Assembly (NCBI GenBank): GCA_027482185.1
Contig: JAIXWF010000015.1
Location: forward strand, 124,001 to 188,000
Direction: 5' to 3'
DNA length: 64,000 bases
From: Opitutaceae bacterium
GTDB taxonomy: Bacteria; Verrucomicrobiota; Verrucomicrobiia; Opitutales; Opitutaceae
Shown here: positions 32,027-39,339 of the stretch, one piece after another
Numbering within the stretch: position 1 is the first letter of the stretch
How the letters are laid out: each line of letters starts with the position of its first letter
The notes under the pieces: model-generated
What the model was told of the DNA's origin: nothing
The model's input: only the letters and a program-made list of their open reading frames with translations
The model's database searches: none
Made by a program: the position numbers and the translations under genes

Positions 32027-33508
32027 ATGAGCAACGCCCCTTCCGGTTCCGGCAAAGCCCACGTGCTCGTGGTCGAAGACTCCTCGGTCTTCCGCGAGAT
32101 GCAGGGCCTGCTCCTCCGTCAGGCGGGCTACGAAGTCTCGCTGCACGAGACTCCGCAGGGTGCGCTGACCGCCGCGACCAAGCAGGTCTTCGACCTCGTG
32201 GTGATCGACTACGAACTGCCGGAAATGAACGGCCAGCAATTCATGCACGGCCTGCGCAAGCTGCAGCCGGACATCGCCGTCGTCTTCGTTTCCGGCGCCC
32301 TCACGCTCGAACTCGCCATCCAGCTCAGCAGCCAGGGTGTCGCCGGCATCTTCAACAAGCCCGCCAATCCGAAGGTCCTCCTCGAGAAGATCAACGAGAC
32401 CCTGGCCCGCAACGCCGTCCGCGACACCGCCGCGCGCATGGGTTCCAACTCCCCGATCGCGCCGCGGCGCAATGCCGCCGGCGGCGACGCGGCCGCCGGG
32501 GCCGAGCCCACGGCCGACCGGCTCGCGTACACGCCGCGCTTTCTGCTCGGGCAATCCGACGTGTTCCGCGAGTTCTCGCACCGCCTCTGGAAAGTGCGGG
32601 ATTTCCGCGCCGCCCTGCTGCTCCACGGCGAAGCCGGCAGTCCCTTCGAGGCGATCGCGCGCGATCTCGCCGAGATTTCCATTTTCCGCGACGGGCCCGT
32701 CATGCTCTGCCGCGGCGCCGATTTCGAAACCCGCGCGCTCATCGAGGTCCTCGCCCCGTCTCTCCTCTCCCATGATGCCGGCACGCTCGTCGTGACCGGA
32801 GTCGAAAAATTCACCGCGGCCCAGCAAAAGACCTTGGAAAACCTGATGACGGGCCGGGATGTCTTCCTGCCCTTCGCCCGGCGTTTCCGCATCGTGCTCG
32901 CCGCCACGAACGAACTCTCGGACCGCGTCGACGACGGCTCCTTCAACGAAACCCTGTACTACAAGATCAGCGCGCTTTCGCTCCTCGTGCCGACTCTGCG
33001 AGAAATGCGCGCGGACATCGTCACCAACGGACTCCGCATCCTCGCCGGCCACGTCGAGTCCGGAAATTCCGGCGGACCGCTGGCCTTCACGGCCGATGCC
33101 GCTGCCTGGCTCGAAGCCCGGGACTGGCCGGGCAATTTCGACCAACTCACGCGGACGTTGCTCGCCGCCGCAAAGCACCAGGCCTCCGGCGATGCGCTCA
33201 CCGTGGCGGCCCTCGAACAGGCCGCCCGCGAGATCGCGAAAGCGACCGTCTCGCGCGGCACTCCCCCGCCTGCACCCGCGCCGCTTCGGCCTGCCGCCGA
33301 GCCAGCGCCCACCGCGGAAGCCCGGCCGCCCTTCCCGATCACCAGCGCCCTCGCCGCGGAAGCCAAGCCGTCTGCCGCTCCGGCTGCGCCCCCCGCCCCG
33401 AAGGTTCTGACGGCGCAAAGCATCTTCCGTCCGGCTTCGGCCGCCTTCAATTTCACGGCCCGCCTCTCGGACGCGTTGGCCGCCGCGACCCCGAAATCTC
33501 CGGCCTGA
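32027..33508 (+). CDS. response regulator fused to a degenerate NtrC-like AAA+ domain
   Basis: A 493-residue protein. The receiver (about 10-130) has VLVVEDSS, phospho-acceptor Asp in LVVIDYELPEMNGQQ and FNKPANP at the Lys position. The central domain (about 168-405) follows the order of a sigma-54 activator but has lost its active sites: where GETGTGKE is expected there is HGEAGSPFEAIARD, where Walker B LDEI is expected there is GTLVVTGVEKFTAAQQ, and no GAFTGA loop is present. The sensor region FRIVLAATNELSDRVDDGSF and the late WLEARDWPGNFDQLTRTLLA (normal: W-P-G-N-V-R-E-L) are still recognisable. The C-terminus is Pro/Ala-rich with no helix-turn-helix. It heads the co-directional cluster to 35751. 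Probably a phosphorylation-controlled scaffold; function unknown. Confidence 0.85.
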   Translation: MSNAPSGSGKAHVLVVEDSSVFREMQGLLLRQAGYEVSLHETPQGALTAATKQVFDLVVIDYELPEMNGQQFMHGLRKLQPDIAVVFVSGALTLELAIQLSSQGVAGIFNKPANPKVLLEKINETLARNAVRDTAARMGSNSPIAPRRNAAGGDAAAGAEPTADRLAYTPRFLLGQSDVFREFSHRLWKVRDFRAALLLHGEAGSPFEAIARDLAEISIFRDGPVMLCRGADFETRALIEVLAPSLLSHDAGTLVVTGVEKFTAAQQKTLENLMTGRDVFLPFARRFRIVLAATNELSDRVDDGSFNETLYYKISALSLLVPTLREMRADIVTNGLRILAGHVESGNSGGPLAFTADAAAWLEARDWPGNFDQLTRTLLAAAKHQASGDALTVAALEQAAREIAKATVSRGTPPPAPAPLRPAAEPAPTAEARPPFPITSALAAEAKPSAAPAAPPAPKVLTAQSIFRPASAAFNFTARLSDALAAATPKSPA

Positions 33509-33599
33509 CCGGCCCCCATCTGGGGCCCGGTTGTGCAATCCCCTTGTCTCAAGGCAGGTTCCGGCCTCAGTATCGCGATCGTTCGCCTCCTCCTGTCGC

Positions 33600-34244
33600 A
33601 TGTCGCTCCGCTCGGCCAAACCCTCCGACCTGTTTTCGCGTCATCCCTTGTTTCAAGGAGATGCGTCAACCGGCGGAATTCGGCGGACCGACGGCACCCG
33701 GGTTGCGCCGTTCTCCGGCGAGCTGCTCCACGCCCTCCATGTCGCGCTCATCGAGCACGCGGCGGACTTCGCCCAGGACGCTCTCTACCGCAGCGGCTAC
33801 GAGTGGGCCCTGCAGGAAATGATCCAGGTAAACACCCGGCTGCAATCGAAGCCCAATGGCACTAAGCAGCCGATCTGGCAGACCGACGTACCGGCCGCCT
33901 TGGAGCTTTGGTGGACGGGATTTGCCGATGCCGGCTGGGGATCGTGCACCTTCGATTTCGCCGGATTCGAGAAAGGCATCGTGCTCGCCGAGGTGAAAAA
34001 CAGCGCCTTGGCGGCCGCCTTGGCCGGGGCGGAACAGCCCATGTGCCACCTGTACGCCGGGCTGTTCGCCGGCGCGATGAGCTTTCGCCAACGCGCCGAA
34101 CGCCATGCGGTCGAACTGCAATGCGCGGCCCTCGGCGAGCCGTCCTGCCTTTTCCTGATCGGTCCCGGCGAAACGATCGATCGGGCGGAAGCTTGGCGCC
34201 AACAGGGTATCGCTGCCGCCGAAATCGTCCGGCAGCTCCGCTGA
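33600..34244 (+). CDS. V4R-like (4-vinyl reductase fold) domain protein A
   Basis: A 214-residue protein. The C-terminal two-thirds resembles the V4R/XylR-N sensory fold: an aromatic strand pair AALELWWTGFADAGWGSCTF, then PMCHLYAGLFAGAMSFRQRA with the G-x-x-x-G-x-x-x helix, and AVELQCAALGEPSCLFLIGP with the E-x-x-C-x-x-x-G-x-x-x-C-x-F pattern typical of V4R ends. In DmpR/XylR that fold binds aromatics and controls a linked AAA+ domain; in other proteins it binds small molecules or zinc. The match is by pattern only. The gene is 91 bp downstream of the degenerate AAA+ gene and seven bases upstream of the next ORF. The ATG at 33600 is preferred over an upstream frame that lacks homology. Confidence 0.65.
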   Translation: MSLRSAKPSDLFSRHPLFQGDASTGGIRRTDGTRVAPFSGELLHALHVALIEHAADFAQDALYRSGYEWALQEMIQVNTRLQSKPNGTKQPIWQTDVPAALELWWTGFADAGWGSCTFDFAGFEKGIVLAEVKNSALAAALAGAEQPMCHLYAGLFAGAMSFRQRAERHAVELQCAALGEPSCLFLIGPGETIDRAEAWRQQGIAAAEIVRQLR

Positions 34245-34251
34245 TTTTCCG

Positions 34252-34467
34252 ATGACCCCGTGGAAATCGCACCACTACGCGCGCGCCGAGGAATTTGTCC
34301 GGCTCGTTGCCTCGGCCCTCGCCCAGAGCGGCGGTTCCTCCACTCCGTTCGCGCCGCCGCCCCCTTCCGCTTCGGTCCCGCCGTTTCCCGTGCCCGCTCC
34401 GGTCGCCGCTCCGGCCAAGCCGGTCACCGCCGCCGCGATGTTCAAGAGCATCCCGTGGAAGAAATGA
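34252..34467 (+). CDS. 71-residue proline-rich protein with terminal short motif
   Basis: A small protein not matching any family I know. Residues 1-26 (MTPWKSHHYARAEEFVRLVA) form a plausible amphipathic helix, 28-57 are almost purely Pro/Ala/Val, and the last residues are VTAAAMFKSIPWKK. A similar terminal pattern, KVLTAQSIFRPAS, follows a Pro/Ala linker in the degenerate AAA+ protein of the same cluster. It starts seven bases after the previous stop and ends 11 bases before the next ATG, so it is almost certainly translated within the cluster. Its layout suggests a linker or docking protein. Confidence 0.6.
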   Translation: MTPWKSHHYARAEEFVRLVASALAQSGGSSTPFAPPPPSASVPPFPVPAPVAAPAKPVTAAAMFKSIPWKK

Positions 34468-34478
34468 ACTGAACGGCC

Positions 34479-35126
34479 ATGTCCGACCCGACCCAAACCC
34501 TTTCCGCCCTCGGTCTCGGCCACATCGTGGCCGAGAAGGGCTTCAAGCGCGAAGGCCAGGGCGCTTTCGCAGATCCAGCGGGCAACCGCATCGCGTTCGC
34601 CAGTCCCCAGACCCTCCGCAGCTTCCGGCTCGTCCTCGACGGCGAGCGGCCCGGACTTTGGCGCACGCTCCAGAAAGCCGCCGGCCATGCCTGCGGCGGC
34701 AAGATCGCCCGCGACCTCGACGCCCGCCTCGCGGCGGAACAGCAGCCCGCCCTCGCCTCGCTCCCGCTCGAAGCCTGCCTCGGCTTCCTCGAGCACCACT
34801 TCTCGTCCCATGGCTGGGGCCTGTTGTCCGTCGATCTGACCCATGCCGCGGAACACGGCCTCGTGGTTGCGCGCCTGAGCTACAGCTGCTTCGCCGAGGC
34901 GGATCCGGAAGGGTCCGACTTCGCCGATCCGCTCGTGGCCGGAATGCTGCAGGGGTTCTTCGAGCACATCAGCGGCCAGTCCCTCGGCTGCGAGGAAATC
35001 GCCTGCGTGCGCCGCGGCAGCGCGCAATGCGAGTTCGTCATCACCGCCCCGGAGCGGCTCGCAACCGTCATGCCGTACCTGGGCCGCGAGCCCGCGGTGA
35101 AGGTGATCACGCGGCTTTGCGTCTGA
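34479..35126 (+). CDS. V4R-like domain protein B
   Basis: A 215-residue protein that looks like a divergent paralogue of the protein encoded at 33600. The N-terminal part (about 1-90) is mixed alpha/beta (FRLVLDGERPGLWRTLQKAA). The second part reads GWGLLSVDLTHAAEHGLVVA, then DPLVAGMLQGFFEHISGQSL, GCEEIACVRRGSAQCEFVIT, which is the V4R-type ending: strand, helix with small residues, then E-x-x-C-x-x-x-G-x-x-x-C-x-F. The two cysteines at that site are conserved in both cluster proteins and suggest a metal or ligand site. It lies between the 71-residue protein gene and the last gene of the cluster, with gaps of 11 and seven bases. Confidence 0.65.
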   Translation: MSDPTQTLSALGLGHIVAEKGFKREGQGAFADPAGNRIAFASPQTLRSFRLVLDGERPGLWRTLQKAAGHACGGKIARDLDARLAAEQQPALASLPLEACLGFLEHHFSSHGWGLLSVDLTHAAEHGLVVARLSYSCFAEADPEGSDFADPLVAGMLQGFFEHISGQSLGCEEIACVRRGSAQCEFVITAPERLATVMPYLGREPAVKVITRLCV

Positions 35127-35133
35127 CCGGCCC

Positions 35134-35751
35134 ATGGCCAAGCCCCAGCTCACCTGCCTTTTTTGCACGAGCGTCACCGCTCCGCGGCTGCTCTGCAGCC
35201 CGGCCGGACGCGACCTCGGCGGCGATCTGCTGGTCGATTGCGGACTCGCTCCGGCCTTCGCCCCCGTGCTCGAACTCGACCTGCCCGCCGGGTTCCCCGG
35301 GATCGCCGGCCTGTTCGGCGGCCGCACCCTCGGCGAACTGGTCCGGACGAGTCCGCGCCTGCCCGTGCCGATTCTGCCCGCCGCCGCGCTGCCATCGGCC
35401 GCCGCCCCGGTGCGCTCCGCGCTGCAGCTGCTGCCGCAATGCGAAGCCGGCTTCGCCCGCATAACCTTGCTCGTCCCGCTGGCGGACGCCCGCGCGCTTG
35501 GCGCGGCCCTCGCCGTCGCGCACCGCTATGCGATCGCGTGGGACATCTCCGAACCGCCGCACGCGGAGCTCGCCGACTTCGCCCGCTGGCTCGCCGAGGA
35601 AAACCTCGCCGACCGTTCCTCCTTCGCCGGTCTCTTTCCCTATGCCGGCCGCGCCATCGAAGACGCCCACCGCCACCGGCTCGAGCCGACCCTGGCGCCC
35701 CTCGCGCAAGTCGGACGCTCCCCGCTGAACGTGATCACGATCGGCGGCTAG
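35134..35751 (+). CDS. unknown protein, possibly a degenerate MinD/ParA-like fold
   Basis: A 205-residue protein not confidently recognised. The layout DLGGDLLVDCGLAPAFAPVL, GIAGLFGGRTLGELVRTSPR, LPVPILPA resembles the part of MinD/FlhG-type ATPases where an Asp-rich strand precedes a target-binding loop and the L-P-A-G turn. The start, however, lacks the deviant Walker A lysine (it reads CSPAGRDLGGD), so it would not bind ATP in the usual way. Later segments ITLLVPLADARALGAALAVA and SPLNVITIGG look like parallel strands. It is the last of five co-directional genes and its 3' end overlaps the convergent gene by 17 bases. It could instead be an unrelated alpha/beta protein. Confidence 0.55.
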   Translation: MAKPQLTCLFCTSVTAPRLLCSPAGRDLGGDLLVDCGLAPAFAPVLELDLPAGFPGIAGLFGGRTLGELVRTSPRLPVPILPAAALPSAAAPVRSALQLLPQCEAGFARITLLVPLADARALGAALAVAHRYAIAWDISEPPHAELADFARWLAEENLADRSSFAGLFPYAGRAIEDAHRHRLEPTLAPLAQVGRSPLNVITIGG

Positions 35752-36316
35752 CGCGGGCCGCGGCGTGCAGCCAGACGCGCAGCGCCCGGAAATTCTCCGG
35801 CAGGAAAAGTTCGCGGTCGGCCGCAAATGCCGCCGGACCGGCCAGCCACTGCGCCCCGAGCCAAGCGGCATGCGCGGCGGGCTCGAGCCGCACCCAATGC
35901 GGGCAATCGACGCAATGCGTGCCGCTGATCCGGCCGCGCACCCGCGCCGGTTCCTGCCGCCGGCACGCGCCGTCCCTCGCCCGCTCGCAGTACGAATCCC
36001 GGCACACCGTGAACTCGGGATAGAAACACGCCTTCACCAGTTGCCGCGCCACCTCCTCCGGCAACGGGCCCGGGGTCTCCGCCGCGACCCGCGCGACCAG
36101 CGGCGCGATTTCGGCCTCCGCCAGCCCGCCCGGAGCGCCGGTTGCGCCCGGCGCCAGCGGCGGGGGCAGACCCCGCTCGGCGACCAGTTCGGCGAGCCGG
36201 CGCGCCAAAGCCGCCGCGGCCGCCCCGGCCGCTTCCGCGGGCTGCCCGTGGCGCGCGAGGAATCCCGCCGCCACCGCCCGCACCCGCCGTTCGAATTCCG
36301 CCAGACTCGTGTCCAT
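35735..36316 (-). CDS. uncharacterised Cys-rich protein, possible metal site
   Basis: A 193-residue protein not recognised. The first 100 residues are Ala-rich helices. The second half has seven cysteines in about 50 residues: KACFYPEFTVC, RDSYCERARDGAC, and THCVDCPHWVRLEP. The spacing C-x7-C-x4-C-x7-C ... C-x2-C with nearby His could hold zinc or an iron-sulfur cluster; no named motif fits. It ends in FLPENFRALRVWLHAAARAS. The ATG at 36316 gives the most compact protein; a longer version beginning at an upstream in-frame ATG at 36378 is possible. It is divergent from the MocR-type gene (168 bp between starts) and overlaps the end of the signalling cluster by 17 bases. Confidence 0.7.
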   Translation of the reverse strand: MDTSLAEFERRVRAVAAGFLARHGQPAEAAGAAAAALARRLAELVAERGLPPPLAPGATGAPGGLAEAEIAPLVARVAAETPGPLPEEVARQLVKACFYPEFTVCRDSYCERARDGACRRQEPARVRGRISGTHCVDCPHWVRLEPAAHAAWLGAQWLAGPAAFAADRELFLPENFRALRVWLHAAARASRRS

Positions 36317-36484
36317 CCCCGCAGCCCGCCGCAGCAACGCACCCGTGTCAACGGCCCGGCCGGCCCCGCAAATTGTCATGGGCACAGATCGTCGATTGCC
36401 ACAACTGTACCGGTGGCAAACTCCCGGCGCTACGCCTGCCGCCGGCGCCGGTTCTGCCGTAGGCTCCGCGCCGTTCCCGCCGCC

Positions 36485-37927
36485 ATGATCAAAACCGTCG
36501 CCGCTCCCGCCGCCGCCCCGCTCTACGTCGAGCTGGCGCGCTCCCTCGAACAGCTCGTCGAGCAGGGCACCCTGCGCCCCGGCCACCGCCTGCCGTCCGT
36601 CCGCCGGATGGCGCTGCAGCGCGATGTCAGCATCTCCACCGTCCTCCAGGCCTACACGCTGCTGGAGAACCGCGGCTGGATCGAGGCCCGGCCGCAGTCG
36701 GGCTACTACGTCCGGCCGCGGCTGCCGTTCGATGTGCCCGAGCCCCGCATGGCCCGGCCGATGGCCAAACCGAGCTACGTCGGGGTAAAGGACCTCACGG
36801 CCGAGGTGCTCGCGCTCGCCTTCGATCCCGCCTATGTGCCGTTCGGCGCGGCCTGTCCCGACCCCAGCCTCTTCCCGACGAAGAAGCTCGCGCGCATCCT
36901 CGCGTCCGTGGGCCGCAACGACCCGTCGTTGCTCGGCCGCTACGCGATGAACTGGGCCTACGACCCGCTCGCCCGCGAAATCGCCCGGCGCTACCTGCAG
37001 GCCGGCTGCCCGCTCTCGCACGAGGAACTGGTCGTCACCTGCGGCTGCACCGAGGCGATCAACCTCGCGCTCCGCGCCATCACCAAGCCCGGCGACACCG
37101 TGGCCGTCGAGACGCCGTCGTATTTCGGTTTTCTCGAGACGATCGAGAGCCTCGGCCTCAAGGCCCTCGAGGTGCCCACCGACCCGCGCACCGGCATCTG
37201 CCTGGTCGCGACCCGCGAGGCCCTCGCCAAGAACGACGTCAAAGCCGTGATCGTGATGCCGAGTTTCTCCAATCCGCTCGGTTCCTGCATGCCCGACGAG
37301 AAGAAGGCCGGGCTGTACCGGCTGCTCGCCGAGTTCGACGTGCCCGCGATCGAGGACGACGTGTACGGCGACCTGCACTTCGGCGAACGCCGGCCCAAGC
37401 CGCTCAAGGCCTGGGACACCGACGGCCGCGTCATCCTCTGCAGCTCCTTCGGCAAGACCCTCGCCCCGTCGCTGCGCGTGGGTTGGTGCGCCCCGGGGCG
37501 CTACCTTGAGCGCGTGCGGCGTCTCAAGTTCACCAATACGCTCGGCACGCCGGTCGTGCTGCAGAAGACGGTGTCCGATTTCCTGCGCAACGGCGGCTAC
37601 GACCACCACCTGCGCTCGATCCGGCGCGCCTATCACCACCAGCTGCACCTGTTCACGCAGGCCGTGCTCCGGCATTTTCCGGAAGGCTCGCGGCTCAGCC
37701 GGCCGGAGGGCGGCTTCGTGCTCTGGGTCGAGATGCCCGCCGGCGTCGACACCCTGCGCCTCCACCGCGAGGCCCTGCGGTACCGGATCAACACCGCGCC
37801 CGGCGCGCTGTTCTCGGTCAAGGACCGCTACCGCAATTGCCTCCGGATGAATTGCGGGCTGCCGTGGACGGAGGCCGTCGCGGCCGCCGTGCGCACGATC
37901 GGCGAACTCGCCCGGAAGCAACTCTGA
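36485..37927 (+). CDS. MocR-type regulator: GntR DNA-binding domain fused to PLP aminotransferase domain
   Basis: A 480-residue fusion. The GntR winged helix (about 10-80) reads YVELARSLEQLVEQGTLRPG, RLPSVRRMALQRDVSISTVL, WIEARPQSGYYV. The fold-type I aminotransferase domain (about 105-475) has VTCGCTEAINLALRAI, VETPSYFGFLETIESLG, MPSFSNPLGSCMP, AIEDDVYGDLHFG and the PLP lysine SSFGKTLAPSLRVGWCAPG. Proteins of this architecture regulate amino-acid, GABA or vitamin B6 genes using PLP; some also keep aminotransferase activity. The next gene, a DMT exporter 20 bp downstream, may be its target. The 168-bp divergent space from the Cys-rich gene should contain its operator. The ATG at 36485 gives a standard GntR start. 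Confidence 0.92.
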   Translation: MIKTVAAPAAAPLYVELARSLEQLVEQGTLRPGHRLPSVRRMALQRDVSISTVLQAYTLLENRGWIEARPQSGYYVRPRLPFDVPEPRMARPMAKPSYVGVKDLTAEVLALAFDPAYVPFGAACPDPSLFPTKKLARILASVGRNDPSLLGRYAMNWAYDPLAREIARRYLQAGCPLSHEELVVTCGCTEAINLALRAITKPGDTVAVETPSYFGFLETIESLGLKALEVPTDPRTGICLVATREALAKNDVKAVIVMPSFSNPLGSCMPDEKKAGLYRLLAEFDVPAIEDDVYGDLHFGERRPKPLKAWDTDGRVILCSSFGKTLAPSLRVGWCAPGRYLERVRRLKFTNTLGTPVVLQKTVSDFLRNGGYDHHLRSIRRAYHHQLHLFTQAVLRHFPEGSRLSRPEGGFVLWVEMPAGVDTLRLHREALRYRINTAPGALFSVKDRYRNCLRMNCGLPWTEAVAAAVRTIGELARKQL

Positions 37928-37947
37928 CGCCGCGTATCCCGATCCGC

Positions 37948-38880
37948 ATGACCTCCGCCCAAGCCGCCGCCCCTTCCCGGGCGGCGATCCTCCTCGCCTT
38001 CGCGGCGATCTACCTGATCTGGGGCAGCACCTACCTCGGCATCCGTGTCGCCGTGGAATCGCTGCCGCCCTTCCTGATGGGCAGCGCCCGCTTCCTCATC
38101 GCCGGCTCGCTCCTGCTCGCGTTTCTCAAACTCCGCGGCGCCGCCTGGCCCACCGGCCGGCAATGGGCGGCGAACGCGCTGACCGGGACGCTGCTGTTGC
38201 TCGGCGGCAACGGCCTCGTGGCCTGGGCGGAACAGTACGTGCCCTCGGGCATCACCGCGCTGCTGATCGGCATCGGCCCACTCTTCATCGTGCTCACCGA
38301 ATGGGCCTGGCCGGGCGGCATCCGGCCCACCGCCGTCACCGGCGTCGCGCTCGCGCTCGGTTTCGCGGGCGTCACTTGGCTGGCCGCGCCCTGGGAATCG
38401 GCCGCGGCCGGACGCCTTCACCTCGGCGGCGTCGGCGCCATCCTCGCCGCCTGCGTGTTCTGGGCGCTCGGCTCGATCCAGTCGCGCCACAGCAAGCACG
38501 GAGCACCGCCGTTTGTCGCCGCCGCCCTGCAGATGCTTGGCGGCGGGGCGGCGTTGGCCGTCGTGGCCCTGCTCCACGGCGACTTCGCCCGTTTCGATTT
38601 CGCCGCGGTCACAGCCCGTTCCTGGACGGCCTTCGCCTACCTCATCGCCGCAGGTTCGCTGGTCGGCTATTCCACCTTTGTGTGGCTGATGAAGCACAGC
38701 ACGCCGGCCCGCGTGGCCACGTACGCCTACGTCAATCCCGTGGTCGCCGTGATCCTCGGCTGGCTGATTCTCGACGAACCGATCACGCCGCGCACCCTCG
38801 TCGCCTCCGCGATCATCGTCGCCGCCGTCGCGCTCATCACCACCGAGAAAGCCAAATCCGCCGCCGCCAAGACCGCCTGA
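37948..38880 (+). CDS. EamA/DMT-superfamily exporter
   Basis: A 310-residue membrane protein with ten predicted transmembrane segments in two EamA repeats. The opening ILLAFAAIYLIWGSTYLGIR is the first repeat start, and LRLGGVGAILAACVFWALGS-like text around residue 155 opens the second (here HLGGVGAILAACVFWALGSI). LMKHSTPARVATYAYVNPVV and GWLILDEPITPRTLVASAII are classic DMT features of the YedA/RhaT group. Probably exports amino acids or related metabolites. It lies 20 bp after the MocR-type regulator, which suggests a regulator-exporter unit. The ATG at 37948 was chosen because it lies just before the first helix and after the preceding stop. Confidence 0.87.
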   Translation: MTSAQAAAPSRAAILLAFAAIYLIWGSTYLGIRVAVESLPPFLMGSARFLIAGSLLLAFLKLRGAAWPTGRQWAANALTGTLLLLGGNGLVAWAEQYVPSGITALLIGIGPLFIVLTEWAWPGGIRPTAVTGVALALGFAGVTWLAAPWESAAAGRLHLGGVGAILAACVFWALGSIQSRHSKHGAPPFVAAALQMLGGGAALAVVALLHGDFARFDFAAVTARSWTAFAYLIAAGSLVGYSTFVWLMKHSTPARVATYAYVNPVVAVILGWLILDEPITPRTLVASAIIVAAVALITTEKAKSAAAKTA

Positions 38881-38889
38881 ATTCCCGCC

Positions 38890-39333
38890 ATGCCCACCGC
38901 CCCGGCCATCGCCCTCGCCACCGAACCCGCCGCCATCGCCGCGTGCTTTCCCGTCGTGCAGCAACTCCGGCCGCACCTCGTCGCCGCCGACTTCGTCGCG
39001 CGCATCCAGCGCATGCAGCGCGAGGAAGGTTTTCGGCTCGCCACACTGACGGATGCGTCGGGCACGGTCCGCGCCGTCGCCGGCTATCGGTTTTACGACA
39101 AACTTTTCTCCGGGAAAAATCTCTACGTCGACGACCTCGTCACCGACACCGCCGAGCGCTCGCAGGGCCACGGGCGCGCCCTGCTCGCCTGGTTGAAACG
39201 CGAGGCGGTCGCGCACGGCTGCGCCCAGCTCGAGCTCGACTCCGGCGTGCAGCGCTTCGCGGCGCACCGCTTCTACTTCCGCGAGCGGATGCACATCTCG
39301 GCCTACCACTTCGTGACCGATCCCCGCGGCTGA
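38890..39333 (+). CDS. GNAT-family N-acetyltransferase
   Basis: A 147-residue acetyltransferase. LVAADFVARIQRMQREEGFR is followed by the central sheet (VRAVAGYRFYDKLFSGKNLY), then VDDLVTDTAERSQGHGRALL, in which Q-G-H-G-R-A is the acetyl-CoA pyrophosphate loop, and ELDSGVQRFAAHRFYFRERM, the strand-helix near the active site. The end AYHFVTD is typical of the family. The substrate is not known. It begins nine bases after the stop of the DMT exporter gene, so it probably belongs to the same operon; acetylation of the exported compound is a possible role. Confidence 0.85.
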   Translation: MPTAPAIALATEPAAIAACFPVVQQLRPHLVAADFVARIQRMQREEGFRLATLTDASGTVRAVAGYRFYDKLFSGKNLYVDDLVTDTAERSQGHGRALLAWLKREAVAHGCAQLELDSGVQRFAAHRFYFRERMHISAYHFVTDPRG

Positions 39334-39339
39334 ACGGAT

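Noticed and set aside
32530-33250. Calling the protein at 32027 an active sigma-54 activator
   Set aside because: Walker A, Walker B and GAFTGA are missing and there is no helix-turn-helix.
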